Shown piece by piece: positions 1 through 7,806 of a stretch of 11,577 nt of DNA. The notes under the pieces are model-generated. The model saw only the letters and a program-made list of their open reading frames with translations, was not told where the DNA came from and ran no database searches. The stretch is from an uncultured Clostridia bacterium (GTDB lineage Bacteria > Bacillota > Clostridia > Oscillospirales > CAG-272), in the NCBI GenBank assembly GCA_947624945.1, contig CANQMJ010000074.1, positions 1-11,577 of the forward strand. The letters are read 5' to 3'. The position numbers were made by a program, and so were the translations under genes. The first letter of the stretch is position 1, and each line of letters starts with the position of its first letter.

Positions 1-2
1 CG

Positions 3-293
3 CTCATCACGGACGGAAGATTCTCGGGCGCGACGAGAGGCGCCTGCATCGGACACGTCTCGCCGGAGGCGGTGCGCGGCGGTCTTATCGCATACGTGAA
101 GGACGGCGACATCATCTCGATAAATATACCCGAATACTCGATATCACTCGAGGTGCCTGACGATGAGATCGAGGCGCGCCGTCAGTCGACGAAGATAAAG
201 GTCAAGACCGACATCAAGGGCGCGCTTGCGAGATACGCGGCGACAGTCAGCTCCGCCGACAAGGGCGCAATTATCAACGAATTTAAGGGCTGA
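3..293 (+). CDS. ilvD: Dihydroxy-acid dehydratase, C-terminal fragment (5' end outside window)
   Basis: The last 96 residues of IlvD are read in frame from position 3 to TGA at 291-293. The enzyme dehydrates 2,3-dihydroxy-isovalerate and 2,3-dihydroxy-3-methylvalerate in the cytoplasm to the 2-oxo acids that become valine, leucine and isoleucine. The visible stretch opens with LITDGRFSGATRG followed by CIGHVSPEA, the most conserved C-terminal signature of the IlvD/Edd family; the serine of the RFSG segment is regarded as the catalytic base in characterised dehydratases. The tail ends ARYAATVSSADKGAI, the usual closing motif, so the C terminus is intact. The iron-sulfur cysteines lie upstream and cannot be checked. 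It is the first visible gene of the ilv-leu cluster; the next start is 10 nt downstream, which suggests co-transcription. Confidence 0.95.
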   Translation, partial: LITDGRFSGATRGACIGHVSPEAVRGGLIAYVKDGDIISINIPEYSISLEVPDDEIEARRQSTKIKVKTDIKGALARYAATVSSADKGAIINEFKG

Positions 294-303
294 CGGTGAA
301 AAA

Positions 304-1518
304 ATGACTGAAACGGAGTACAGATCGCTCGAGCTCGGGATATATTCGCTCTCTGTGTTCGCGGAGGATTTCGGCGCATGCGAGTACGACTATGCCGACA
401 GCATCAGTCTTTATAACATTATATTTTCGCGAAACCTGCCCGAGCTGCGCGACAGACTGGAAGCCTGCGCGCGCACAGCGCGTATCCTTGCGCGGTACGG
501 ATGCTCGCTGTCGGAATACATATGGCGGCGCGTGTGCGAGAGCGAAAACGAGTACGTGAGATGCGTTGCGGGCGGCAGAGCAGTTCCGGATGCGCTCAAA
601 GCGAACGCAAATGCCGATCTCGACGCGCTGTCGGCGATGACGGGTCATACGCCTGCGGAGCTTTTCGTGCTTGAAGATTACGGCGGATACGTCCCGCAGT
701 TTGAAAACGAAAAGCTCGATCTGCGTGCGATGTACGACGAGCGGCTGCGCAATATATCGAAGGTCGGCTTCGGCAAGTTTGCGACCGCGACGATGTTCCG
801 CGTCGGCGACGACGGCAAGATCGAGCCTGTCGCGAGCGCCGACACGATAACGCCCGATGCGTTCGTCGGGTACGAGGCGCAGAGACAGCGCGTGTACGAC
901 AACACGCGCGCGCTCGTGGAGGGGCGTCCCGCGGCAAATATCCTTCTGTTCGGCGACGCCGGGACGGGCAAATCCTCGACGGTCAAGTCGGCGGCGAATA
1001 TGTTCGCTGACGACGGCGTGCGCCTCATCGAGCTGCGCCGCGACCAGCTGTTGGAGCTGCACCGCATGATGGGCAAAATAGCGGACAGTCCGCTCAAATT
1101 CATCATCTTCATCGACGATTTGTCATTTAGCAAAAACGACGACTCGTTCTCGATGCTCAAAGCGGCGCTCGAGGGCTCCGCGTCGGCGAAGGCGAAAAAC
1201 GCCGTCATTTACGCGACGTCGAACAGACGTCACATCGTGAAGGAGACGTTTTCGGAGCGCGGCAACAGTCTCGACGCCGACGACATACACAAAAACGACA
1301 CAGCGCAGGAGCTTTTATCGCTGTCCGACCGCTTCGGCATGACGGTATACTTCGAGCGCCCGAACAAGGCGCTGTACCTCGACATCGTCCACACGCTCGC
1401 AAAGCGCGCGGGGATCGAGGTCGACGGCGAGCTCGACGTGAAGGCGGAGACGTTCGCGCTGTCGCGCGCGTCGCGTTCGCCGAGGGCGGCGGAGCAGTTC
1501 ATAAACAGCCTACTATAA
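304..1518 (+). CDS. DUF815-family AAA+ ATP-binding protein (404 aa)
   Basis: This is a predicted cytoplasmic P-loop ATPase of the DUF815 (PF05673) type, related to AAA+ proteins; its substrate and cellular role are not established to my knowledge. The Walker A loop GDAGTGKS is at residues 217-224 (Lys223), Walker B FIIFIDD at 266-272, and the family-typical YATSNRRH sensor segment at 303-310 with Asn307. Just before the P loop is GYEAQRQRVYDNTRALVEGR, the conserved lead-in of this family. Residues 1-190 are probably helical and have no recognisable motif; no membrane segment or signal peptide is visible. I chose ATG 304 over an in-frame ATG at 226 because 226 would overlap ilvD by 68 nt, whereas 304 follows its stop by 10 nt; a weak GGTGA lies at 295-299. 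It sits between ilvD and ilvA, probably in the same transcript. Family assignment is confident; function is open. Confidence 0.9.
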   Translation: MTETEYRSLELGIYSLSVFAEDFGACEYDYADSISLYNIIFSRNLPELRDRLEACARTARILARYGCSLSEYIWRRVCESENEYVRCVAGGRAVPDALKANANADLDALSAMTGHTPAELFVLEDYGGYVPQFENEKLDLRAMYDERLRNISKVGFGKFATATMFRVGDDGKIEPVASADTITPDAFVGYEAQRQRVYDNTRALVEGRPAANILLFGDAGTGKSSTVKSAANMFADDGVRLIELRRDQLLELHRMMGKIADSPLKFIIFIDDLSFSKNDDSFSMLKAALEGSASAKAKNAVIYATSNRRHIVKETFSERGNSLDADDIHKNDTAQELLSLSDRFGMTVYFERPNKALYLDIVHTLAKRAGIEVDGELDVKAETFALSRASRSPRAAEQFINSLL

Positions 1519-1540
1519 CAAACGAAAGAAATAACTTTTC

Positions 1541-2743
1541 ATGGATCAGAAACTGACACTTGACAACGTATACAAGGCGCGGTACGCGCTGCGCGACGTC
1601 GCGATACAGACGGACGTACTGTCGGCGCCGAAGCTGGCGCCGGGACTCGAACTCTACCTGAAAACGGAAAATCTCCAGGTGACGGGCTCATTCAAGGTGC
1701 GCGGCGCGTACTACAAAATGTCGCGGTTGACGGACGAGGAAAAAAGCCGAGGCGTCATCGCGTGTTCGGCGGGCAACCACGCGCAGGGAGTCGCGCTCGC
1801 GGCGCAGAAGAACGGCATCAAATCCGTCATCTGCCTGCCCGACAGCGCGCCCATATCTAAGGTGGAAGCGACGCGCAGCTACGGGGCGGAGATATGCCTC
1901 GTCGACGGCGTCTACGACGACGCGTACAGACGCGCGCTCGAGCTGCGCGACGAAAAAGGCTACACGTTCATACACCCGTTCGACGACGTCGACGTCATAG
2001 CGGGACAGGGAACGATAGCGCTCGAACTGAACGAGCAGATACCGGACATGGACGCCATAATCGTGCCGGTCGGCGGCGGCGGACTAATCTCCGGCATCGC
2101 GTATACGATAAAGAACCTCAATCCGAAAATAAAGGTCTACGGCGTACAGGCGGCGGGCGCGCCGTCGATGAAAAATTCGCTCGCGGATGAGAAGATCGAA
2201 AAGCTCGCGTCCGTGTTCACTATCGCGGACGGCATCGCGGTCAAGGAGCCGGGAAGTCTGACGTACTCGCTCTGCCATGACTACGTGGATGAAATAGTCA
2301 CCGTCAGCGACGACGAGATTTCGGCGGCGATACTGGCGCTGATGGAGAGGCACAAGCTCGTGACCGAGGGCGCGGGCGCCGTATCGGTCGCGGCGGCGAT
2401 GTTCGGCAAGCTCGACCTCGAGGGCAAAAAGACCGTGTGCCTGCTCTCGGGCGGCAACATCGACGTGACGATACTTTCGCGCGTCATAACGCGAGGACTG
2501 TTGATGTCGGGACGCAACTGCCAGCTCAATATAGAGCTCGTAGACAAACCGGGACAGCTCATGCTCGTTTCGCGCATCATAGCGGAGCAGGGGGGCAACG
2601 TCGTGGCGGTGCATCACGAGCACTCGAACGAGGGCTCCGACGTCAACGGCTGTTATCTGCGCCTGACGCTCGAAACGAAGAATTTCGACCATATCAGAAG
2701 CATCAAAACCGCTCTCACCGACGCGGGCATAAAGATAATATAA
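1541..2743 (+). CDS. ilvA: Threonine ammonia-lyase, medium form with one ACT domain (400 aa)
   Basis: This PLP-dependent enzyme converts L-threonine to 2-oxobutyrate and ammonia, the committed step toward isoleucine. The PLP-binding lysine is Lys52 in GSFKVRGAY, the SAGNHAQG motif is at residues 76-83 and the phosphate-binding glycine loop GGGG at 178-181. A single ACT-like domain runs from about residue 326 (NCQLNIELVDKPGQL) to the end. At 400 residues it matches the clostridial form with one C-terminal ACT domain, not the roughly 510-residue enterobacterial IlvA with two ACT-like domains. The ACT domain suggests allosteric control, but the effector cannot be read from sequence. Serine dehydratase activity is a common side reaction, and a catabolic role (TdcB-like) is the main alternative; the ilv/leu neighbours favour biosynthesis. 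The start follows the previous stop by 22 nt, and upstream there is only a weak purine stretch at 1524-1530. Confidence 0.95.
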   Translation: MDQKLTLDNVYKARYALRDVAIQTDVLSAPKLAPGLELYLKTENLQVTGSFKVRGAYYKMSRLTDEEKSRGVIACSAGNHAQGVALAAQKNGIKSVICLPDSAPISKVEATRSYGAEICLVDGVYDDAYRRALELRDEKGYTFIHPFDDVDVIAGQGTIALELNEQIPDMDAIIVPVGGGGLISGIAYTIKNLNPKIKVYGVQAAGAPSMKNSLADEKIEKLASVFTIADGIAVKEPGSLTYSLCHDYVDEIVTVSDDEISAAILALMERHKLVTEGAGAVSVAAAMFGKLDLEGKKTVCLLSGGNIDVTILSRVITRGLLMSGRNCQLNIELVDKPGQLMLVSRIIAEQGGNVVAVHHEHSNEGSDVNGCYLRLTLETKNFDHIRSIKTALTDAGIKII

Positions 2744-2757
2744 GTAAATATTGCAGA

Positions 2758-2827
2758 CCGTAAAGCTACGGCGTCCACTGTGCAAGCGACCGTTCCCGTC
2801 AAAAAAAGTAATGAAAAGTTACGGGAA
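2758..2827 (+). other. Short inverted repeats in the ilvA-ridA gap
   Basis: Two small potential stem-loops precede the large hairpin in the 146-nt gap. CCGTA at 2758-2762 pairs with TACGG at 2767-2771 over a 4-nt loop. TTCCCGT at 2793-2799 pairs with ACGGGAA at 2821-2827 over a 21-nt A-rich loop. Inside that loop GTAA (2808-2811) could pair with TTAC (2819-2822), competing with the longer stem. The pairings are read directly; whether they form in RNA or regulate anything is unknown. No convincing promoter was seen here. Confidence 0.35.
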
Positions 2828-2872
2828 AAGGGGGTACGGGGGAGAGCCCGCTTTCAAGGGGGCTCTCCCCCG
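2814..2872 (+). repeat. Dispersed hairpin repeat, copy A
   Basis: This copy contains AAAAGTT (2814-2820), a 9-nt gap, GGGGG at 2830-2834, TAC, and then a 13-bp perfect stem, 2837-2849 with 2860-2872, closing a 10-nt loop. It shares the outer module GGGGGT-NY-GGGGGA with three other copies in the window, but its stem core (GAGCCC) is its own. There is no T-run after the stem, so it does not look like an intrinsic terminator. The stem ends four bases before the ridA Shine-Dalgarno AGGAA (2876-2880). It may affect readthrough, mRNA stability or processing between ilvA and ridA; that is inference. Confidence 0.75.
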
Positions 2873-2889
2873 GAAAGGAAATAAATACT

Positions 2890-3264
2890 ATGACCATAAT
2901 CAAAACAAGCGGCGCGCCGGGCGCGATCGGACCGTATTCGCAGGCGATAAAGCACGGCGGACTCGTTTACACGTCGGGTCAGATAGCGCTCGACCCCGAG
3001 ACAGGCGCGATGGTGGGCGAAACGACGGCGGAGCAGACGGAGCGCGTGATGAAGAATCTGTCCGCGGTCTTAAAAGCGGCGGGCAGCGACCTCGGCAAGA
3101 TAGTCAAGACGACGTGCTTCCTCGCCGACATCGCGGATTTTGCGTCGTTCAACGAGGTCTACGGCAAATACATAACGAACGCGCCGGCAAGAAGCTGCGT
3201 CGCAGTGCGCGATCTTCCGCGCGGCGCGAAGGTAGAGGTCGAAGCCGTCGCAATAGCGGAATAA
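2890..3264 (+). CDS. ridA: RidA/YjgF family enamine/imine deaminase (124 aa)
   Basis: RidA hydrolyses reactive enamine/imine intermediates such as 2-aminoacrylate and 2-aminocrotonate, which PLP enzymes including threonine dehydratase release, to stable 2-oxo acids. This protects PLP enzymes from damage. The 124-residue length is typical of the homotrimeric family. Visible motifs are GAIGPYSQAI near the N terminus, SGQIALDP, and ARSCVAV with the substrate-carboxylate arginine at Arg101 (equivalent to Arg105 of E. coli RidA), followed by Glu118 in VEVEAVAIAE. These residues indicate an active deaminase, not a diverged family member. Start ATG 2890 has AGGAA at 2876-2880, 9 nt upstream. It lies directly downstream of ilvA, the source of its substrates, and 19 nt before leuA. 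The hairpin repeat in front of it could set its expression relative to ilvA. Confidence 0.95.
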   Translation: MTIIKTSGAPGAIGPYSQAIKHGGLVYTSGQIALDPETGAMVGETTAEQTERVMKNLSAVLKAAGSDLGKIVKTTCFLADIADFASFNEVYGKYITNAPARSCVAVRDLPRGAKVEVEAVAIAE

Positions 3265-3283
3265 GAGAGGGAGAGGGTGAGAA

Positions 3284-4945
3284 ATGTACAGCGCATCTAA
3301 ATACACAAGACAGTTTTACCCGGTAGAGAACCCGCCGAGACGGTGGGCGAATAAGACCTACATCGACAAAGCGCCCGTCTGGTGCTCGGTCGATCTTCGC
3401 GACGGCAACCAGTCGCTGACGATACCGATGAGCCTCGAGGAAAAGCTCGAGTTCTTCCGTCTGCTCGTGAAGGTCGGCTTCAAGGAGATCGAGGTCGGAT
3501 TCCCGGCGGCGAGCGAAACGGAGTTCACGTTCGTCCGCACGCTCATCGAGCGCGACATGATACCCGACGACGTGACGATACAGGTCTTGACGCAGAGCCG
3601 CGAGCACATAATCAAAAAGACGTTCGAGGCTGTCGAGGGCTGCAAAAACGTCATCGTACACCTCTATAATTCAACGTCGGTGGCGCAGCGCGAGCAGGTG
3701 TTCAGAAAGTCGAAGGAAGAGATAAAGAAGATAGCGACAGACGGCGCGGAGCTGTTCAACAGACTCGCAAAGGAGGCGGGCGTCCGGTATCGGTACGAGT
3801 ATTCGCCCGAGTCGTTCACGGGCACCGAGCCCGAGTTTGCGCTCGAGGTCTGCAACGCGGTGCTCGATGTGTGGCAGCCGACAAAGGAGCTGCCCGTCAT
3901 AATCAATATCCCCGTCACGGTCGAGCTGTCATCGCCGCACGTTTACGCGGACCAGATCGAGTATATGTGCGACAACATCAAGTACCGCGACGCAGTCGTG
4001 ATATCGCTGCATCCGCACAACGACAGAGGATGCGCCGTCGCGGACTCCGAGCTCGGCATACTCGCGGGCGCGGACCGCATCGAGGGCACGCTGTTCGGCA
4101 ACGGCGAACGTACCGGCAACGTCGACATCGTTACGCTCGGCATGAACATGTACGCGCAGGGCGTCGACCCGCAGCTCGACTTCTCCAATATGCCCGAGAT
4201 CGCGGAAACGTACGAGCGCGTGACGAGAATGCACGTCTACGAGCGCCAGCCTTACGCGGGCAAGCTCGTGTTCGCCGCGTTCTCCGGCTCGCATCAGGAC
4301 GCTATCGCGAAGGGCATGAAGTGGCGCGAGGAAAAGGAGCGCGACCTGTGGACGGTGCCGTATCTGCCCATCGACCCGACAGACGTCGGCAGAGAGTACG
4401 AGACGGATGTCATCCGCATCAACTCACAGTCGGGAAAGGGCGGCATCGGGTATCTGCTCGAGCATACTTACGGGTACGTGCTTCCGGCGAAAATGCGCGA
4501 GGACGTGGGCTACACGGTCAAGGGCGTGTCCGACCACAAGCATAAGGAGCTGTCGCCGGACGAGGTGCTCTCCGTGTTCCTCGACAACTACGTAAACATA
4601 AACGATAAGATCAAGCTCGTGGACTATCACTTCGTCCGCACGCCGGAGATAAACGTCACCGTCACGGTCGAGGTCGACGGCGTCGTACACGAGATAAAGG
4701 CGACGGGCAACGGACGTCTCGACGCCGTCAGCAACGCGTTAAAAGAGGGACTCGGCATAAAATATTCGGGTCTCACCTACGAGGAGCACGCGCTGTCGCG
4801 CGGCTCGTCGTCGCAGGCGATAACGTATATGAGCATCACGCTGCCGGACGGCAAAAACGTCTGGGGCGCGGGCATAAACGACGACATCATCGCCTCGTCG
4901 ATAAGCGCGCTTTTCTCGGCTGTCAACAGAAGCATAGCGAAATAA
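3284..4945 (+). CDS. leuA: 2-isopropylmalate synthase, type 2 (553 aa)
   Basis: LeuA condenses 2-oxoisovalerate with acetyl-CoA to give 2-isopropylmalate, the first committed step of leucine synthesis. The N-terminal DRE-TIM barrel carries DLRDGNQ (Arg39, Asp40), the metal-binding HPH at His243-His245 within SLHPHNDRG, and GNGERTGN starting at Gly272. The C-terminal roughly 120 residues form the LeuA regulatory domain, the expected site of leucine feedback inhibition. The 553-residue length and the N-terminal layout (PPRRWANKTYIDKAPVWC) mark the type 2 form known from actinobacteria and fungi, and unlike the roughly 510-residue type 1 enzyme of E. coli. The start has a good SD, GAGGG at 3273-3277, 6 nt before ATG 3284. 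The gene ends in tandem TAATAA. Homocitrate or citramalate synthase are the nearest alternatives, but the full leu gene neighbourhood settles the call. Confidence 0.96.
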   Translation: MYSASKYTRQFYPVENPPRRWANKTYIDKAPVWCSVDLRDGNQSLTIPMSLEEKLEFFRLLVKVGFKEIEVGFPAASETEFTFVRTLIERDMIPDDVTIQVLTQSREHIIKKTFEAVEGCKNVIVHLYNSTSVAQREQVFRKSKEEIKKIATDGAELFNRLAKEAGVRYRYEYSPESFTGTEPEFALEVCNAVLDVWQPTKELPVIINIPVTVELSSPHVYADQIEYMCDNIKYRDAVVISLHPHNDRGCAVADSELGILAGADRIEGTLFGNGERTGNVDIVTLGMNMYAQGVDPQLDFSNMPEIAETYERVTRMHVYERQPYAGKLVFAAFSGSHQDAIAKGMKWREEKERDLWTVPYLPIDPTDVGREYETDVIRINSQSGKGGIGYLLEHTYGYVLPAKMREDVGYTVKGVSDHKHKELSPDEVLSVFLDNYVNINDKIKLVDYHFVRTPEINVTVTVEVDGVVHEIKATGNGRLDAVSNALKEGLGIKYSGLTYEEHALSRGSSSQAITYMSITLPDGKNVWGAGINDDIIASSISALFSAVNRSIAK

Positions 4946-4981
4946 TAACGATAACGATATGGAGCAAAAGGGGGATCTGAT

Positions 4982-6241
4982 ATGGGAATGACAATGACGC
5001 AGAAGATACTCGCGTCGCACGCCGGACTCGACTGTGTCGAGGCGGGACAGCTCATCGAGGCGAAGCTCGATATGGTGCTCGGCAACGACATCACGACGCC
5101 GGTGGCGATAAACGAGTTCCGCCGCGCTGGATTTGAGGGCGTGTTCGACCGCGATAAAATAGCGATAGTGCTCGACCACTTCGTGCCGAACAAGGACATC
5201 AAGGCGGCGGAGCAGTCGAAGTCGTGCCGCGATTTCGCGTGCGAGCACTGCGTGTCCCACTTCTACGACGTGGGCAAGATGGGCATCGAGCATGCGCTTC
5301 TGCCCGAGCAGGGAGTCGTGACGGCGGGCGACTGCGTTATCGGAGCGGACAGCCACACGTGCACGTACGGCGCGCTCGGCGCGTTCTCGACCGGCGTCGG
5401 CAGCACGGACATGGCGGCGGCTATGGCGACGGGAAAAGCATGGTTCAAGGTCCCGTCGGCGATAAAGTTCGAGCTTACGGGAAAGCTTCCGAAGAATTGC
5501 AGCGGCAAGGACGTCATTTTGTCCATAATCGGCGAGATCGGCGTCGACGGCGCGCTTTATAAGAGCATGGAGTTTACGGGCGAGGGCGTCTCGGAGCTTT
5601 CGATGGACGACAGGCTCTGCATCTGCAACATGGCGATCGAGGCGGGCGCGAAAAACGGCGTCTTCCCCGTCGACGATATAACGAAAGCGTACATAAACGG
5701 ACGCTGCGAACGCGAATATAAAGTATACGAGGCCGACGCGGACGCGGTCTACGAGCGCACCGTGAAGGTCGAGCTCGACAAGATAGTGCCTACCGTTGCG
5801 TGCCCGCATCTGCCCGAGAACACGCGTCCCGCGAGCGAGCTGCACGACATCAAGATAGATCAGGTCGTCATCGGCAGCTGCACGAACGGACGCATGGAGG
5901 ACATGGAGACCGCATATAAGATTCTCGCGGGCAAAAAGGTGGCGGACGGCGTTCGCTGCATCATAATCCCCGCGACGATGGCGATACTGCGCGAATGCGT
6001 GGAGCGCGGATACTACACTGCGTTCATCGACGCGGGCGCCGTCGTGTCCACGCCGACGTGCGGACCGTGCCTCGGCGGCTACATGGGCATACTCGCCGCA
6101 GGCGAGAGATGCGTCGCGACGACGAACCGCAATTTCGTCGGCAGAATGGGGCACACAAAGAGCGAGGTCTACCTTGCAAGTCCCGCGACGGCGGCCGCGA
6201 GCGCATTGACGGGTTATATAACCGAACCGAAGGAGGCGTAA
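4982..6241 (+). CDS. leuC: 3-isopropylmalate dehydratase large subunit, short (type 2) form (419 aa)
   Basis: With LeuD this aconitase-family subunit isomerises 2-isopropylmalate to 3-isopropylmalate using a [4Fe-4S] cluster. The three cluster ligands are visible: Cys300 in IGSCTNGR, and Cys360 and Cys363 in CGPCLGG. GADSHTCTYGALGAF, another aconitase-family signature, lies near residue 120. At about 420 residues it is the compact form common in archaea and clostridia, unlike the roughly 465-residue E. coli protein. ATG 4982 is preceded by AAAGGGGGA (4967-4975), a strong SD; the in-frame Met3 and Met5 ATGs shortly downstream are less well placed. It is 36 nt after leuA and 3 nt before leuD. 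Homoaconitase is the alternative annotation for this subfamily; the leuA and leuB context favours leucine. Confidence 0.95.
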   Translation: MGMTMTQKILASHAGLDCVEAGQLIEAKLDMVLGNDITTPVAINEFRRAGFEGVFDRDKIAIVLDHFVPNKDIKAAEQSKSCRDFACEHCVSHFYDVGKMGIEHALLPEQGVVTAGDCVIGADSHTCTYGALGAFSTGVGSTDMAAAMATGKAWFKVPSAIKFELTGKLPKNCSGKDVILSIIGEIGVDGALYKSMEFTGEGVSELSMDDRLCICNMAIEAGAKNGVFPVDDITKAYINGRCEREYKVYEADADAVYERTVKVELDKIVPTVACPHLPENTRPASELHDIKIDQVVIGSCTNGRMEDMETAYKILAGKKVADGVRCIIIPATMAILRECVERGYYTAFIDAGAVVSTPTCGPCLGGYMGILAAGERCVATTNRNFVGRMGHTKSEVYLASPATAAASALTGYITEPKEA

Positions 6242-6244
6242 ACG

Positions 6245-6730
6245 ATGAACACAAAGGGCAAAGCGTTCAAATACGGCGACAACGTCGACACCGACGTTAT
6301 AATCCCCGCGCGCTACCTCAACACGTCGGCGGCAGCCGAGCTGGCGGCGCACTGCATGGAGGACATCGACGCGGAGTTCGTCAGCAATGTAAAGGCGGGC
6401 GACGTGATCGTCGCGGGCGACAACTTCGGCTGCGGCAGCTCGCGCGAGCACGCGCCGCTCGCGATCAAGACGTGCGGTGTCGGCTGCGTCATAGCGAAGA
6501 GCTTCGCGCGCATCTTCTACCGCAACTCGATCAACATCGGTCTTCCTATCGTGGAATGTGCCGAGGCTGCAGACGAGATCGGCGCGGGCGACGAGGTCGA
6601 GGTCGATTTCGACACGGGCATGATCACTGACAAAACGACAGGCAGGCAGTACAAGGCGCAGCCGTTCCCGCCGTTCATACAGAACATAATCAAAAAGGGC
6701 GGACTGCTCGCGTCCATCAAGGAGGGGTGA
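6245..6730 (+). CDS. leuD: 3-isopropylmalate dehydratase small subunit (161 aa)
   Basis: LeuD is the swivelling-domain partner of LeuC and completes the isopropylmalate isomerase active site. Conserved segments are DNVDTDVIIPARYLN near residues 13-27, DNFGCGSSREHAP with Asn60-Glu68, and KSFARIFYRNSINIGLP, all typical of the short LeuD type that partners with short LeuC. ATG 6245 has AAGGAGG at 6230-6236, overlapping the end of leuC, with 8-nt spacing. The 3-nt gap after leuC suggests tight translational coupling, as expected for two subunits made in equal amounts. The stop TGA lies 2 nt before the leuB start. No anomaly was seen. Confidence 0.96.
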   Translation: MNTKGKAFKYGDNVDTDVIIPARYLNTSAAAELAAHCMEDIDAEFVSNVKAGDVIVAGDNFGCGSSREHAPLAIKTCGVGCVIAKSFARIFYRNSINIGLPIVECAEAADEIGAGDEVEVDFDTGMITDKTTGRQYKAQPFPPFIQNIIKKGGLLASIKEG

Positions 6731-6732
6731 GC

Positions 6733-7797
6733 ATGAAGAAAAGGATAACGGTCCTCGCCGGCGACGGCATCGGCCCCGAGATAACGGGAGAAGCGATAAA
6801 GGTGCTTGACAGAATCGGCGAGGTATACGGACACACGTTCGAGTACACGTATGTGGACATCGGCGGGTGCAGCATAGACAAATACGGCGTGCCGATAACG
6901 GACGAGGGCATGGCAAAGTGCAAGGACTCCGACAGCGTGCTGCTCGGAGCCGTCGGCGGACCAAAGTGGGACGACTGTCCCGCGTCGATACGTCCCGAGA
7001 AGGCGCTCTTAGCCGTGCGCAAGGAGCTCGGACTGTTCGCGAATCTGCGTCCGACGAAGCTGTTCCCGCAGCTTGCGGGATCGTCGCCGCTCAAAAACGT
7101 CGGCGGCGGCATCGACCTGCTCATCGTTCGCGAGCTGACGGGCGGCGTCTATTTCGGCGAGAAGAAGTCGTGGACGGAGAGCGGCGAATCTGTCGCGTCC
7201 GATCTGATGATATATTCGGAGCATGAGATCGAGCGCATCGGACGCGTCGCGTTCGAGACGGCGATGAAGCGGAATCGCAGGCTCGCGTCCGTTGACAAGG
7301 CGAACGTGCTCGAAACGTCGCGTCTGTGGCGACGCGTCATGCACAGACTCGCGGAGGAGTACCCCGACGTCGAGTACAGCGACATTCTCGTCGACAATAC
7401 TGCGATGCAGCTCATCAAGAATCCGGCGCAGTTCGACGTCATCGTGACGGAGAACATGTTCGGCGACATTTTGTCCGACGAGGCGTCGATGCTGACGGGC
7501 TCGATAGGCATGATGCCGTCGGCGTCGCTGTCGGAGGGGACGCGCGGCATGTACGAGCCGATACACGGCTCCGCGCCCGACATTGCGGGACAGGACATAG
7601 CGAATCCGCTCGGCACGATACTTTCGGCGGCGATGATGTTGCGCTATTCGTTCGATATGGCGGCGGAAGCGGACGCGATCGAAAAAGCGGTCGCGGAAAC
7701 GCTCGACGCCGGCATCCGTACAGGCGATATAATGCAGGAGGGCTGCCGCCGCGTCGGCTGCCGCGCCATCGGCGACGAAGTGATGAAGAGAATATAA
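6733..7797 (+). CDS. leuB: 3-isopropylmalate dehydrogenase (354 aa)
   Basis: LeuB oxidatively decarboxylates 3-isopropylmalate with NAD+ to 2-oxoisocaproate. The fold-defining N terminus is ITVLAGDGIGPEI. Substrate and catalytic residues are readable: Arg133 and Tyr140 around ELTGGVYFGEKK, Lys189 in VDKANVLETS, and the metal aspartates Asp221, Asp245 and Asp249 in VDNTAMQ and FGDILSDEAS. The adenine/NAD loop HGSAPDIAGQDIANP begins at His278. The length is normal for bacterial LeuB. I chose ATG 6733 because AAGGAGG (6719-6725) lies 7 nt upstream; a GTG at 6727 is in frame but falls too close to that SD. It is the last gene of the cluster: a 402-nt spacer with a 19-bp stem-loop follows the stop. 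Confidence 0.96.
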   Translation: MKKRITVLAGDGIGPEITGEAIKVLDRIGEVYGHTFEYTYVDIGGCSIDKYGVPITDEGMAKCKDSDSVLLGAVGGPKWDDCPASIRPEKALLAVRKELGLFANLRPTKLFPQLAGSSPLKNVGGGIDLLIVRELTGGVYFGEKKSWTESGESVASDLMIYSEHEIERIGRVAFETAMKRNRRLASVDKANVLETSRLWRRVMHRLAEEYPDVEYSDILVDNTAMQLIKNPAQFDVIVTENMFGDILSDEASMLTGSIGMMPSASLSEGTRGMYEPIHGSAPDIAGQDIANPLGTILSAAMMLRYSFDMAAEADAIEKAVAETLDAGIRTGDIMQEGCRRVGCRAIGDEVMKRI

Positions 7798-7806
7798 GTT
7801 GCTTTT

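Noticed and set aside
226..303. Upstream in-frame ATG 226 as the start of the DUF815 gene
   Set aside because: It would overlap ilvD by 68 nt and add an Arg-rich tail that mirrors the out-of-frame ilvD sequence; ATG 304 just after the ilvD stop is more plausible.
2744..2889. T-box or leucine attenuation leader before ridA-leuA
   Set aside because: There is no Leu-rich leader peptide, T-box core sequence or terminator T-run; only the repeat hairpin and small stems are present. Any such leader would more likely lie upstream of ilvD, outside the window.
2751..3326. A 191-codon plus-strand frame overlapping ridA
   Set aside because: It runs through the hairpin and out of frame across ridA and the leuA start, and becomes Arg/Gly-rich low-complexity sequence, while ridA is intact with its own RBS.
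6727..6732. GTG 6727 as the leuB start
   Set aside because: It sits only 1 nt after the AAGGAGG site; ATG 6733 has normal 7-nt spacing and gives the usual family N terminus.
4739..6964. A 741-codon open frame on the minus strand opposite leuC, leuD and the start of leuB
   Set aside because: Its translation is Arg/His/Val-rich without domains, and it lies antisense to clear leuC, leuD and leuB sequences. It is open because the GC-rich, NCG-biased codons of the real genes rarely give stops on the other strand.
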